Of a DNA stretch of 64,000 nt, positions 20,131 through 28,839 are shown in pieces. The stretch's first letter is position 1. Each line of letters opens with the position of its first letter. Source of the stretch: Paracoccaceae bacterium. Its GTDB lineage: Bacteria; Pseudomonadota; Alphaproteobacteria; Rhodobacterales; Rhodobacteraceae. Position numbers and translations under genes: made by a program. The stretch is taken from positions 92,451-156,450 of the forward strand of contig PAQV01000005.1 of the NCBI GenBank assembly GCA_002709405.1. Reading direction: 5' to 3'. Below the pieces are notes generated by a model. That model had not been told where the DNA came from, did not search any database, and saw nothing but the letters and a program-made list of their open reading frames with translations.

Positions 20131-20768
20131 CGGACCTGGTGATCTTCGATTGCGACGGCGTGTTGGTGAACAGCGAAACCATCGCCAACGAGGTCCTTGT
20201 CGCCGACCTGGCCGGCTACGGCCTGCACGTGACGCTGGAAGAGAGCGAAAAGATGTTCGTCGGAGGCACCATCCACGGAGTCTTCCTGACCGCCCGCCAG
20301 ATGGGCGCTGACCTGCCCGACGGCTGGGTCGACGGCATGTACCAACAAATCTTCGCGCGCCTGTCGGAAGGCGTCGAGCTGATGCCAGGCGTCATCGACC
20401 TGCTTGACCTGCTGGACGAACGGGGCATCCCCTTTTGTGTGGCCTCCAACGGGCCGCCGGACAAGATGCGTATCACGCTCGGCCAGAACGGTCAGTGGGA
20501 CCGGTTCGAGGCCAACATGGTGTCAGCCCACACGCACGGCGTCGCCAAACCCGACCCCGGCCTCTTCCTCGCCGCCGCCGAACCCTTTGGCGCCTCCCCA
20601 GACCGGACCGTGGTCATCGAGGACAGCCGAAACGGGGTCACCGCTGCCACCGGGGCCGGAATGCGCTGCCTGGCGCTGGTCCCGGATGGAGACGGCGCCC
20701 ACCTGGAACACCTGGGCGCGGAAGTGATCCGTCACATGGACGAGGTGAGGGAAAAACTGCGCCTCTGA
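20127..20768 (+). CDS. HAD-IA family hydrolase (phosphatase / phosphoglucomutase-like)
   Basis: A 213-residue HAD protein. Motif I is FDCDGVLVNSE, the cap region follows (about residues 18-85), motif II is CVASNGPP, motif III lies in GVAKPDPGLFL, and motif IV is VIEDSRNGVTAATGAGM. The nucleophile and acid aspartates are both present. The substrate cannot be named; the DCDGVLVNSE start and cap size resemble phosphoglycolate phosphatase and YieH/beta-phosphoglucomutase-like enzymes. It overlaps rsmD by four bases. Confidence 0.9.
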   Translation: MTDLVIFDCDGVLVNSETIANEVLVADLAGYGLHVTLEESEKMFVGGTIHGVFLTARQMGADLPDGWVDGMYQQIFARLSEGVELMPGVIDLLDLLDERGIPFCVASNGPPDKMRITLGQNGQWDRFEANMVSAHTHGVAKPDPGLFLAAAEPFGASPDRTVVIEDSRNGVTAATGAGMRCLALVPDGDGAHLEHLGAEVIRHMDEVREKLRL

Positions 20769-20800
20769 CCCGGCCGTGTCCCGAAGGCGGGGCTTGCGAA

Positions 20801-20829
20801 CGGGTATTTTCAAAGAGAAAGAAGCAGCA
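20801..20829 (+). repeat. Interspersed repeat family A, copy 2
   Basis: CGGGTATTTTCAAAGAGAA followed by AGAAGCAGCA. It lies 33 bases after the HAD stop, and is followed by a different repeat at 20860, so the gap between the HAD gene and the convergent map gene is almost filled by repeats. Confidence 0.75.
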
Positions 20830-20859
20830 CGCCCGCCCGATACAGAGCGCAGCGTCCTG

Positions 20860-20893
20860 TCTTCATCTTTGCAAAAATACGCCCGCCGGAGGC
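20860..20893 (+). repeat. Second interspersed repeat type (family B)
   Basis: The sequence TCTTCATCTTTGCAAAAATA, then CGCCCGCCGGAGGC, resembles a short repeat I associate with 3' gene ends in Rhodobacterales. Only this copy is clear in the window, so its status as a repeat rests on general knowledge rather than on the window itself. Confidence 0.4.
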
Positions 20894-20925
20894 TCCCTCA
20901 TGTGCAAGCAGCGCCGGTGTCGGGC

Positions 20926-21735
20926 TTATGTCCAGGTCGGGTGAAACTTGTCGCCCGGTGACAGGGTGAAGATTTCGACACCGTTGGCCGTTACGCCGAC
21001 CGAGTGTTCGAACTGGGCGGACAGGGACTTGTCGCGGGTCACGGCTGTCCAGTCGTCGGCGAGCGTCTTGGTTTCGGGGCGGCCGAGGTTCACCATGGGT
21101 TCGATGGTGAAGAACATGCCCTCTTCCAGGACGGCTCCGGTGCCGGGGCGGCCGTAGTGCAGCACGTTGGGCGGGGCGTGGAACACCCGGCCCAGGCCGT
21201 GGCCGCAGAAATCGCGCACGACGGACATGCGGTGGCCTTCGACGTAGGTCTGGATCGCGTGGCCGATGTCGCCGAAGGTGTTGCCCGGCCGGACCATCTC
21301 TATGCCCTTGAACAGCGAATCGTGGGTGACCTGGATCAGCCGTTCCGCCTTGCGGGGCAGTTTGCCGGCCACGTACATGCGGCTGGTGTCTCCGTACCAG
21401 CCATCGACGATCACCGTGACGTCGATGTTCAAGATGTCGCCGTCCTTCAGGGTTTTCGGGCCGGGGATCCCGTGGCAGACCACGTGGTTCACCGAGATAC
21501 AGCTGGCGTGCTGGTAGCCCTTGTAGCCGATCGTGGCCGAGGTCGCGCCGGACTCTTCCACCAGCTCGGTGATCCGCTTGTCGATGGCCTCTGTCGACTG
21601 GCCGGGAAAGACCAGCGGGGCGATGTCGTCAAGGATGCGCGCGGCCAGCGCTCCGGCCGCGTGCATGCCCGCGAAATCGGCTGAATCGTAGATCCGGATG
21701 CCATCTTTCGTCAGTCTGCCGCGCGTATTGTCCAA
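20926..21735 (-). CDS. map: Methionine aminopeptidase, type I
   Basis: A 269-residue metallopeptidase with the complete type I metal-ligand set: NIDVTVIVDGWYGDTS (two Asp), CGHGLGRVFH (His), TIEPMV (Glu) and QFEHSV (Glu), plus the substrate His in NHVVCHGIPG. It removes the initiator methionine from new proteins in the cytoplasm. An N-terminal stretch of about 15 residues (MDNTRGRLTKDGIRIY) precedes the fold and is usual in alphaproteobacteria. Confidence 0.96.
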   Translation of the reverse strand: MDNTRGRLTKDGIRIYDSADFAGMHAAGALAARILDDIAPLVFPGQSTEAIDKRITELVEESGATSATIGYKGYQHASCISVNHVVCHGIPGPKTLKDGDILNIDVTVIVDGWYGDTSRMYVAGKLPRKAERLIQVTHDSLFKGIEMVRPGNTFGDIGHAIQTYVEGHRMSVVRDFCGHGLGRVFHAPPNVLHYGRPGTGAVLEEGMFFTIEPMVNLGRPETKTLADDWTAVTRDKSLSAQFEHSVGVTANGVEIFTLSPGDKFHPTWT

Positions 21736-21921
21736 AACGCTATCTCCTGTTCTTTCCGGGATATTATGATCTTGTGCGCCGCGATTCCAGAGGCAGCGGC
21801 ATATAAGTGACTCGCCCCAAGCGGTTGCGCCATCCCCACAGCCCTACCGCAAGGCCTTGCCTGACAACGCCCGGATGAGCGATGCGTGTATTCTTTTTAC
21901 CATATTCGGATCACTTTCGCA

Positions 21922-22632
21922 TCAGGCCTTGCTGCAGTGCGGCAATTCGGGGCCCAACGCGACCCCCTCGGGCGAGATCGACGTGGCGTGAACCAGGATC
22001 TCGACGCCGGCCGCTCTGGCCCGTTCCAGCGCATGGGCATAGGTCGGATCGATGTCGGCCGCCGGGGTGAAACAGGCCGCGTCGGTGCGCTGGACCAGGT
22101 ACAGCATCACCGCCCGGTGACCCTGGGCCACCATCGCTTCCAGCTCGGCCAGGTGCTTGGTGCCCCGGGCGGTCACGCTGTCGGGGAACTCGGCCCGGCC
22201 GGGCTGGCGCGAGAGGGTCACGGATTTGACCTCGACATAGGCATCTTGCAGCCCCTCGCCCTGCAACAGGAAGTCGATGCGGCTGCTTTCGCCGTATTTG
22301 ACCTCTGGCCTGACCCGGTCGTAGGCTGCCAGGTAGGGCACCGCGCGGGTCTCCAGCGCGGCTTTCAGCGCCCGGTTCGGCACCGAGGTATCGACCCCGG
22401 TGAAATGGCCGTTTTCATGGTCGACCAGCCGCCAGCCCCATTTCAGCTTCTTCTTCGGGTCGTCGTTGGGCTCCAGCCAGATCTTCGTGCCGGGCTCCGC
22501 CAGGCCCATCATCGAGCCGGGGTTCGCACAATGGGCGGTCACCTCGCGCCCGTCCTCCAGCGTGCAATCGGCCAGGAAGCGTTTGTAGCGCCGGATCAGG
22601 TGCGCCGGAACGAGGGGGGATGGAAAGCGCAT
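21922..22632 (-). CDS. sfsA: SfsA, sugar fermentation stimulation / nuclease-like protein
   Basis: A 236-residue protein matching SfsA along its length: LIRRYKRFLADCTLEDGREVTAHCANPGSM, SRIDFLL, YVEVKSVTL, FPDSVTARGTKHLAEL and the C-terminal ATSISPEGVALG. The RIDF and EVKS motifs resemble a PD-(D/E)XK nuclease core; the biological role remains uncertain. The start at 22632 (MRFPSPL) is chosen because the frame farther upstream overlaps the divergent gene. It lies back to back with the CinA-like gene across 48 bases. Confidence 0.93.
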   Translation of the reverse strand: MRFPSPLVPAHLIRRYKRFLADCTLEDGREVTAHCANPGSMMGLAEPGTKIWLEPNDDPKKKLKWGWRLVDHENGHFTGVDTSVPNRALKAALETRAVPYLAAYDRVRPEVKYGESSRIDFLLQGEGLQDAYVEVKSVTLSRQPGRAEFPDSVTARGTKHLAELEAMVAQGHRAVMLYLVQRTDAACFTPAADIDPTYAHALERARAAGVEILVHATSISPEGVALGPELPHCSKA

Positions 22633-22680
22633 GACGCTGGGCCTATACCTCGGGCCAAAGCGCTGCAAGGAGCGAAGAAG

Positions 22681-23400
22681 ATGGCGAACCCAACGGCCGC
22701 GATGCTGGTGATCGGCGATGAAATCCTGTCCGGGCGCACCCGCGATGCGAACATGTACCACCTGGCCGGAGAGCTGTCCCGCCACGGCATCGACCTGACC
22801 GAGGTGCGCATCGTCAGCGACAATGCCGAGGCGATCATCGGGGCGGTCAAGGCGCTGTCGGGGGCCTATACCCACGTCTTCACCTCGGGCGGCATCGGGC
22901 CGACCCACGACGACATCACCGCCGATTGCATTGCCGCGGCCTTCGATGCGGCGATCGACGTGCGCGAGGATGCCCGGGCCCTGCTGGCCGCCCACTACGA
23001 AAGCCGCGGCGTGGAATTGAACGCGGCCCGCCTGCGCATGGCCCGCATCCCCGAAGGCGCGGCCCTGATCGACAACCCGGTGTCCGTGGCGCCCGGCTTC
23101 ACCCTGGCCAACGTGCATGTCATGGCCGGCGTGCCCTCGGTCTTCGAGGCCATGGTGGCCAGCGTCCTGCCCAAGCTGACCGGGGGCGCGCCGCTGCTCA
23201 GCCAGACGCTCACCGTGCACCGGCCGGAAGGGGAAATCGCTGGGCCGCTGGCCGATCTCGCCCGGGATTTCCCGGACCTGTCGATCGGCTGCTACCCGTT
23301 CCAGAAGGACGGCGCCTTCGGGGCCAACATCGTCGTGCGCGGCCAGGACGGGGCACAGATCAACTCGGCCATGACCCGGCTGGCCCGGGATCTCGCCTGA
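22681..23400 (+). CDS. CinA-like molybdopterin-binding domain protein (MoCF/CompDamage-CinA N-domain)
   Basis: A 239-residue protein equal to the N-terminal domain of CinA, without the C-terminal nicotinamide-mononucleotide deamidase domain. Motifs are LVIGDEILSGRTRDAN, FTSGGIGPTHDDITADCIA and VMAGVPSVFEAM. Stand-alone versions occur in alphaproteobacteria; some act as ADP-ribose pyrophosphatases but the role here is not certain. The ATG at 22681 follows AAGGAGCGAAGA. Its stop overlaps the next gene (TGATG), beginning a run of tightly coupled genes to 25578. Confidence 0.88.
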   Translation: MANPTAAMLVIGDEILSGRTRDANMYHLAGELSRHGIDLTEVRIVSDNAEAIIGAVKALSGAYTHVFTSGGIGPTHDDITADCIAAAFDAAIDVREDARALLAAHYESRGVELNAARLRMARIPEGAALIDNPVSVAPGFTLANVHVMAGVPSVFEAMVASVLPKLTGGAPLLSQTLTVHRPEGEIAGPLADLARDFPDLSIGCYPFQKDGAFGANIVVRGQDGAQINSAMTRLARDLA

Positions 23401-24143
23401 TGACGCCGGACCGGGTCATTGCCGCCATCGACGGCACCTGGCCCCCGGCCCGGATGATCGGCTCTGGTCCCTGGACCCTGCGCGAAGGGCAGGGCGGCGG
23501 CCAGCGGGTGTCGGCCACGACCCTCAGCCGACCGGCCACGCCCGCCGAGCTGGCCCGCGAAATCCCCCAGGCCGAGGCCGCCATGCTGGCCCTTGGCCAG
23601 ACCCAGCTGTTCATGATCCGGCCCCAGGACGACATGCTGGACGCCGAACTGGCCACCCGGGGCTATGCCCTGCACGACCCCGTCCGCGCCTGGGCCTGCG
23701 CGCCCGACACCTTGTGCGACCTGCCCATCCCCCGGGTCACCGCCTTTGCCATCTGGGAACCGCTGGCCATCATGCGCGAGATCTGGGAGGCCGGGGGCAT
23801 CGACGCCGGCCGCCAGGCTGTCATGGCCCGGGCCCATGGCCCCAAGACCGGCCTGCTGGGCCGCTGGAAAGACAAGCCCGCCGCCGCCGCCTTTGTCGCC
23901 ATTCATGAGGGCGTGGCCATGCTGCACGCGCTCGAGGTTCTGCCCCACCAGCGCCGCCAGGGCGTGGCCGGCTGGATGATGCGCGCCGCCGCCGTCTGGG
24001 CCCGCGAAAACGGGGCCGACACGCTTGCCGTCCTCTGCACCCGGGCCAATGCCCCGGCCAATGCGCTTTACGCCGCGTTGGCCATGACGCCGGTCACCGA
24101 CTACCATTACCGGCGCAAGGGTGAGGAGGCCCCAACCACATGA
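23400..24143 (+). CDS. GNAT-family N-acetyltransferase
   Basis: A 247-residue protein whose C-terminal half has the GNAT fold: LHALEVLPHQRRQGVAGWMMRAAAVWA is the acetyl-CoA binding motif (Q/RxxGxG/A), followed by VLCTRANAPANALYAALAM. The N-terminal half (about residues 1-130) is not obviously GNAT and may be a degenerate second domain. The acceptor is unknown. It overlaps the CinA-like stop by one base and the next gene by four. Confidence 0.85.
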   Translation: MTPDRVIAAIDGTWPPARMIGSGPWTLREGQGGGQRVSATTLSRPATPAELAREIPQAEAAMLALGQTQLFMIRPQDDMLDAELATRGYALHDPVRAWACAPDTLCDLPIPRVTAFAIWEPLAIMREIWEAGGIDAGRQAVMARAHGPKTGLLGRWKDKPAAAAFVAIHEGVAMLHALEVLPHQRRQGVAGWMMRAAAVWARENGADTLAVLCTRANAPANALYAALAMTPVTDYHYRRKGEEAPTT

Positions 24144-24709
24144 CAGACACCACGATTACCGCGCTCGACCTGCCCATAGTCGACCCGCTGCCCGAACCGA
24201 CGCAGCGCTATTTCGACATCTGCCAGGACAAGCTGGGCATGGTGCCCAACGTGCTGCAGGCCCATGCCTTCGACATCGACAAGCTGAACACCTTCACCGC
24301 GCTGTATAACGACCTGATGCTGGCCGACAGCGGCCTGACCAAGCTGGAACGCGAGATGATCGCCGTCGTCGTGTCGTCGATCAACCGCTGCTGGTATTGC
24401 CAGGTCGCCCACGGGGCCGCCGTGCGCGCATTGTCGGGCGATCCGAAGCTGGGCGAATACATGGTCATGAACTACCGCATGGCCCCGCTTGATCCGCGCC
24501 AGAGGGCGATGCTGGACTTTGCCGCCAAGGTCACCACGGCCAGCGCCACGATCGAGGAAGACGACCGCCAGGCCCTGCGCGACCAAGGCTTTACCGACCG
24601 CGACATCTGGGACATCGCCAATGTCGCCGCCTTCTTCAACATGACCAACCGGGTTGCCTCGGCCACGGCCATGCAGCCCAACGACGATTACCACGCACAG
24701 GCCCGATGA
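24140..24709 (+). CDS. Peroxidase-related / AhpD-like carboxymuconolactone decarboxylase family protein
   Basis: A 189-residue all-helical protein. The AhpD-type redox pair and proton-relay His are in INRCWYCQVAHGAAVR (CxxC, then H three residues on), preceded by KLEREMIAVVVSS. The peroxidase-related subgroup is typically this length and has the later IWDIANVAAFFNMTNRVA. It probably reduces hydroperoxides or a disulfide partner. It overlaps its neighbours on both sides by four bases. Confidence 0.9.
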   Translation: MTDTTITALDLPIVDPLPEPTQRYFDICQDKLGMVPNVLQAHAFDIDKLNTFTALYNDLMLADSGLTKLEREMIAVVVSSINRCWYCQVAHGAAVRALSGDPKLGEYMVMNYRMAPLDPRQRAMLDFAAKVTTASATIEEDDRQALRDQGFTDRDIWDIANVAAFFNMTNRVASATAMQPNDDYHAQAR

Positions 24710-25578
24710 TCCGCACCGGTGCCGCCCTGATCCTCGCGCTTTGCCTGGCAGGCGCGGCACCGGCCCGGGCCTTCGAACCCGACCTGCCCGAGGCCGCCCG
24801 TGGCGTGTCCGAACGGGTGTCCGACGTGGTCTACGCGCTGCCCGCCGGGCCCTGGACCGAAAACGGCATGGATACGTTGCGCGTGACCGGCCACGTCACC
24901 CGCCGCACCTGGCGGATCGAGGAAAGCCTGACCACCCAGCAGACCATCCAGCCCCTGACCGAACAGGTTCGCGCGGCGGGCTATTCCCCGGTCTTCGCCT
25001 GCCAGGACAAGGTCTGCGGGGGCTTCGACTTTCGCTTTGCCATCGACGTCGTGCCCGCGCCCGACATGTTCGTCGATCTCGCCGATTTCCGCTTTGTCTC
25101 GGCCCTGAACGGGGACGGGGACGCGCTGGCCCTGCTGGTCAGCCGGGGGCGGAACTCGATCTGGGTGCAGGTCACCGAGGTCAAGCGCGCCGCCCCCACG
25201 GCCCCGGCCGAAATGGCCCGGGCCTTGGTCGAAACCGGGCGGCTGGTGATCGAGGACATCGACTTTGGCGCGGGGGCGACGCTGGATCCCGACCCGATCC
25301 CCGCGCTTGACGTGCTGGCTGCCCTGATGACCCAGCGCCCCGACCTGCGCCTGGCCATCGTCGCCCATTCCGACCGGCCCGCCGATGGCGACCAGACCCG
25401 GGCCGAAGGCCTGGCCGAGGCCCGGTCCGTGCGCGCCCGCCTGATCGCCGATCACGGGCTGGACCCGACCCGGATCGAGGCGCTTTGGGTCGGCCCCTTC
25501 GCCCCGCGCGCCACGCCGCTGGATGACACCGGCCGGTCGGTCAACCGGCGGATCGAGGCGGTCCTGCTGCCGCAATAG
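24706..25578 (+). CDS. Periplasmic OmpA-domain protein
   Basis: A 290-residue exported protein: signal peptide about residues 1-22 (ALCLAGAAPARA), a middle domain about 25-165 with two cysteines (FACQDKVCGGFDF) and a C-terminal OmpA-like domain (about 180-290). The latter shows IDFGAGATL, LAIVAHSDRPAD with TRAEGLAEARSVRARLIADHGL and SVNRRIEAVL, which bind peptidoglycan. The usual GHTD of OmpA is here AHSD. It may act as a cell-wall-linked periplasmic protein; specific function unknown. Last gene of the overlapping run that begins at 22681. Confidence 0.87.
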   Translation: MIRTGAALILALCLAGAAPARAFEPDLPEAARGVSERVSDVVYALPAGPWTENGMDTLRVTGHVTRRTWRIEESLTTQQTIQPLTEQVRAAGYSPVFACQDKVCGGFDFRFAIDVVPAPDMFVDLADFRFVSALNGDGDALALLVSRGRNSIWVQVTEVKRAAPTAPAEMARALVETGRLVIEDIDFGAGATLDPDPIPALDVLAALMTQRPDLRLAIVAHSDRPADGDQTRAEGLAEARSVRARLIADHGLDPTRIEALWVGPFAPRATPLDDTGRSVNRRIEAVLLPQ

Positions 25579-25631
25579 GGTTTTCGCAAAGGGCGATCAC
25601 GGGGTAATCCGGGAAGCGATCGGGGAAGCGA

Positions 25632-26396
25632 TCAGTCAAGAATCGACCGCTCTTCCTGTTCCCGCCACCATTTCTTGCGGTCGCGGTCGGGATATTGCAG
25701 GCGCTCGTTCATGAACTGGCCCTGGTGGCAGACGGTCCGGTAGCTTTTCGCGATGAACTTGCCATCCGCCAGGGCCGGCAGCATCGCCGTGGGCCCGGTC
25801 ATCAGGTAGACGTTCTTTTCCGTGCCGGCGGCGATATTGGCCCGGATCTCGGCCTCGATTGCCGTCATGTAGCGGTTGCCCGGCGCGCAGGCCAAAAAGT
25901 AGTTGGTGATCTCGCCGTCGCGCATGCGCAGGAACAGTTCATCCTCGTCCGCCCGGATCGACGAGGACGGAGGCCAGACGAAATTGGCATCCGCATCCAG
26001 GTAGACCCCGCCGTTCTTCATCAGCATCAGCACGCGCCAGTAATCGGCCTTGGCCGCCCCGATCTTCAGCCGGTTGTAGGTGTCGGCGATCTCGCCCGGG
26101 AACTCGGCATTGACCCAGTCGCGCGCGGCGTCGTCGTCCATGTAGTGAAAGTCGTGGTCCCAGGCCATCAGCCGGTTGAACTGCCAGGTCAGGTAGACGG
26201 CCAGGCCCACGCGCCGGCCGTAGTTGGTCTGGTAGACCTGGCGCGGCACCCGGCGCGGGCCGGTCCGGCGCACCAGGGCGGGGGCAAAGGCGGGAATGGT
26301 GAAGCGGGCCTTGGGGAACAGCCGCAGGTGCACCATGCAGACCAGTTTCACCAGCGCTCCGAGAAGCTTCACCAAGCGGCTGACTAAGAATCTCAC
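25632..26396 (-). CDS. GT32-like glycosyltransferase (Gly_transf_sug, DXD)
   Basis: A 254-residue protein, if a GTG at 26396 is used. It has RVPRQVYQTNYGRR near the start, ADYWRVLMLMKNGGVYLDADANF (the DxD nucleotide-sugar/metal site as DAD) and a C-terminal segment with MTGPTAML. These fit the OCH1/capsular-type family (PF04488). The GTG has AGGAAGG eight bases upstream; a TTG at 26432 would add 12 residues. An N-terminal hydrophobic stretch (FLVSRLVKLLGALVKLVCMV) may anchor it to the membrane. Upstream is a set of GTACAAAAC motifs that may control it. Confidence 0.82.
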   Translation of the reverse strand: MRFLVSRLVKLLGALVKLVCMVHLRLFPKARFTIPAFAPALVRRTGPRRVPRQVYQTNYGRRVGLAVYLTWQFNRLMAWDHDFHYMDDDAARDWVNAEFPGEIADTYNRLKIGAAKADYWRVLMLMKNGGVYLDADANFVWPPSSSIRADEDELFLRMRDGEITNYFLACAPGNRYMTAIEAEIRANIAAGTEKNVYLMTGPTAMLPALADGKFIAKSYRTVCHQGQFMNERLQYPDRDRKKWWREQEERSILD

Positions 26397-26530
26397 CTGC
26401 GGGCCTTCCTGCTGTGGCGCGGCCCGTGACAAGGCCCCTCATTCCCCGTGAATTAGGCCCGGACCGGATGCAACGCAAGCCATGGGGCGCGGCGCAGGGC
26501 CCGCAAAGGCCGCGATATCCGCCCGAACCC

Positions 26531-26587
26531 GTTTTGTACAATACGTACAAAACGTCCCCCTGGCCGCCGTTGCGCGATGTACAAAAC
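26531..26587. promoter_or_regulatory. Three copies of a GTACAAAAC motif upstream of the GT32-like gene
   Basis: GTTTTGTAC (26531-26539) and GTACAAAAC (26545-26553) form a 9-bp inverted repeat around a five-base centre; a third copy, GTACAAAAC, lies at 26579-26587. They are 135-190 bases upstream of the glycosyltransferase start and just beyond the terminator of the LysR gene. A dimeric regulator's operator is the simplest explanation; no regulator is identified. Confidence 0.5.
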
Positions 26588-26590
26588 GGC

Positions 26591-26619
26591 AAAAAAGCCC
26601 CGCCGGCAAGCGGCGGGGC
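26591..26619 (-). terminator. Rho-independent terminator of the LysR-type gene
   Basis: On the minus strand an 8-bp stem (GCCCCGCC / GGCGGGGC) is followed by six T. It starts 37 bases after the LysR-type gene's stop codon. Confidence 0.85.
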
Positions 26620-26655
26620 CAGTCAGGTTGCTTGGGGCGCAAGCAACGGGCAAAC

Positions 26656-27561
26656 CTACCAGTCCGTGGGGCCTTTCTCGGCGAAGACATGGACCAGGAA
26701 ATCGATGAAGGCGCGGACCTTGGGCTGGGTGAACCGGCCCGGCGGATAGACCGCGTAGATGCCCTGCGTCTCGATCGGCAAGGCGGGCAGGGCGTCCTCG
26801 ACCAGCCCCTGTTTCATCGCATCGGCATAAAGGTAGCTGGGCAGATACGCGATCCCCAGCCCGGAAATTGCCGCATTCAGAAGGGATTGGCCATCATTGA
26901 CCGACAGCCAGCCGGCGGTGCGCACCTGGCGTTTCTCGCCCGACGGCGCGGTCAGCTTCCACACGTTGCCCGAGGATTGGTTCGAGTAATGCAGCAGCTT
27001 GTGTTCGTTCAGCTCGTCGATCTTCATCGGCCGGCCGTGTTTCTGGAAATAGGACGGCGAGGCAATCATGCGTTTCGTCGTCTCGGTCAACTTGCGGGCC
27101 CGTAGCGAGCTGTCTTCCAGCTCGCCGATGCGGATCGCCATGTCGAAGCCTTCCGAAATCAGCTCGACGTAGCGGTTATTCAGCACCATGTTGACGGTTA
27201 TGTCAGGGAAATCATTGAGAAATTCGCTGAGGACAGGCGACAGGTGATTGACCCCGAAATCGGTCGCCACCGAAATCCGCAACAGCCCCGAGGGCGCCGA
27301 TTGCATCGAGGTGACCAGCGCATCGGCCTCGCCCGCATCATTGAGAACCCGGCGCGCCCGGTCGTAATAGGCCAGGCCGATCTCGGTCGGGCTGACCCTT
27401 CGGGTGGTCCTGTTCAGCAGTCTTGCGCCAAGCCGCGCTTCCAGCGACGAGACATGTTTCGACACGGCGGATTTCGAGATCCCCATCTTCTTGGCCGCAT
27501 CCGTGAATCCGCCCTGGTCCACGACGGTGGCAAAGGCTTCCATTTCGGTCAGTCGGTCCAT
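26656..27561 (-). CDS. LysR-family transcriptional regulator
   Basis: A 301-residue LTTR. The N-terminal winged helix (about residues 1-62) reads MDRLTEMEAFATVVDQGGFT, AAKKMGISKSAVSKHVSSLE, LGARLLNRTTRRVSPTEIG; the effector-binding domain follows (about 90-300). The sequence resembles the common family near DmlR/AaeR-type regulators. The ATG start is clear. It is followed by a good terminator. The target and effector are unknown: the gene upstream on the other side (an ArsR-type regulator, same strand) leaves no divergent gene to point at. Confidence 0.93.
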   Translation of the reverse strand: MDRLTEMEAFATVVDQGGFTDAAKKMGISKSAVSKHVSSLEARLGARLLNRTTRRVSPTEIGLAYYDRARRVLNDAGEADALVTSMQSAPSGLLRISVATDFGVNHLSPVLSEFLNDFPDITVNMVLNNRYVELISEGFDMAIRIGELEDSSLRARKLTETTKRMIASPSYFQKHGRPMKIDELNEHKLLHYSNQSSGNVWKLTAPSGEKRQVRTAGWLSVNDGQSLLNAAISGLGIAYLPSYLYADAMKQGLVEDALPALPIETQGIYAVYPPGRFTQPKVRAFIDFLVHVFAEKGPTDW

Positions 27562-27735
27562 CCCTCGATCCTCGGTCTTCAGAGCGTCACACCAGAGGGT
27601 ATGCGCGTGAAAAGGGGCGAGATCCGGGCAGGCTTGGGATAATATCGCGGTATTGCCGGGATCGTCCTGTGGCAGGAAACGTGATGGCGGCCGTCTGGCG
27701 GGCCCGACCCTGCCACGGAATTGACACCGATCGGA

Positions 27736-28437
27736 TCAGGTCGCGCCTTGGGGCACGTCCCGGCCAAACAGGGCCTCGAACCGCCGGCGGCCCTCCGGCG
27801 ACAGGACCAGGGCGCGGCTGTCCGGCACCCTGTGCATCCAGGCCCGGTTCTCGAAATGGCGCAGCATCGCCCGGCCCAGACGGCCGGCCAGGTGTGACTG
27901 GCGCATCGACCAGTCCAGGCACTCCCGGCACATTGGCGCGCGGCTCTTGGGCAGCATATTGAGGTCGAGCCTCAGTTCACCCACAAAATCCAGTCCCGCC
28001 TGGGACAGGTCCAGCGTGTCCGGGGTGATCACGAAGAACCCCCGCGCCCGCATGGACCGGAACATCTGCACACCCCGCGCCCCGGCCAGGTGGTTGTAAC
28101 AGACCCGCGCCTCGCGCAGTGCAGGGTCGCGCGGCCCGGTCCGGCTGCGAGTCTCCCCCTGTCCCGCGGCCAGCCCCATCAAGGCTTCCAGGGTCCGGGC
28201 CACGTCGTCACTGGCCAGCGTGAAATAGCGGTGACGGCCCTGCGCCCGATGGGCGATCAACCCGCCGGTTTCCAGCTTCTTCAGATGCGACGAGGCGGTC
28301 TGGGGCGTCCCCCCCGCCTCGCTCGCCAGTTCCGTCGCTGTCAGGGCCTTGCCGGTCATCAGCGCGCTCAGCATATTGCCCCGCGCCGGATCACCGATCA
28401 GCGCGGCCAGCCGGGAGATGTCGGGGCCATCCTTCAT
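27736..28437 (-). CDS. ArsR-family winged-helix transcriptional regulator
   Basis: A 233-residue protein. The N-terminal winged helix (about residues 8-80) reads SRLAALIGDPARGNMLSALMTGKALTATELASEAGG, TPQTASSHLKKLETGGLI and RHRYFTLAS, the ArsR pattern without the metal-binding ELCVC motif. Residues about 90-233 form a C-terminal extension with several cysteines (VCYNHLAG, MCRECLDWS) that could sense a ligand or metal. ATG at 28437 starts the family fold; an upstream in-frame start at 28473 is less likely. It is divergent from the NIPSNAP gene, and an inverted repeat sits between them. Confidence 0.88.
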   Translation of the reverse strand: MKDGPDISRLAALIGDPARGNMLSALMTGKALTATELASEAGGTPQTASSHLKKLETGGLIAHRAQGRHRYFTLASDDVARTLEALMGLAAGQGETRSRTGPRDPALREARVCYNHLAGARGVQMFRSMRARGFFVITPDTLDLSQAGLDFVGELRLDLNMLPKSRAPMCRECLDWSMRQSHLAGRLGRAMLRHFENRAWMHRVPDSRALVLSPEGRRRFEALFGRDVPQGAT

Positions 28438-28457
28438 GCTTCGACCGTAATCGAAGC
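28438..28457. promoter_or_regulatory. Inverted repeat between ArsR-type and NIPSNAP genes, putative operator
   Basis: GCTTCGA (28438-28444) and TCGAAGC (28451-28457) form a 7-bp inverted repeat around six bases. It abuts the ArsR-type start codon on one side and is 58 bases from the NIPSNAP start on the other, a typical position for an autoregulatory operator of a divergent pair. Confidence 0.5.
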
Positions 28458-28515
28458 GTCCTGTCGCGTCCACGGGCTAGTCATGTCCCCAGGCAAACCG
28501 ACGAAAGGCCCGACC

Positions 28516-28839
28516 ATGCTGACCTGCATCATCCGCTACCGCATCGACCCGACCAAACACGCCCAGTTCCGCCAATACGCCCGCACCTGGGGCCAATGCA
28601 TCCCCCGCAACGGCGCCGAGCTGATCGGCTACTACGCCCCGCACGAAGGTTCCTCGACCCTGGCCTACGGCATCTACAACATCGACAGCCTGGCCGCCTA
28701 CGAGGCCTACCGCGCGCGCCTGGCATCCGATCCCCTGGGCCAGGAAAATTATGCCTTCGCCCAGACGGAACGGTTTATCCTGTCCGAAGACCGGACCTGG
28801 GTGACATGCGCCTCGGCCGCAACGGAGGACAGCCAATGA
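28516..28839 (+). CDS. NIPSNAP-family (alpha-beta barrel dimer) protein
   Basis: A 107-residue protein with the NIPSNAP pattern: LTCIIRYRIDPTKHAQFRQY, RNGAELIGYYAPHEGSS, LAAYEAYRARLASDPLG and FILSEDRTWV. These ferredoxin-like-fold dimers are found with monooxygenases and heme or quinone enzymes; the reaction is unknown. Its stop overlaps the next gene (ATGA), and the ArsR-type regulator is divergent, so the three form a small regulated module. Confidence 0.88.
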   Translation: MLTCIIRYRIDPTKHAQFRQYARTWGQCIPRNGAELIGYYAPHEGSSTLAYGIYNIDSLAAYEAYRARLASDPLGQENYAFAQTERFILSEDRTWVTCASAATEDSQ

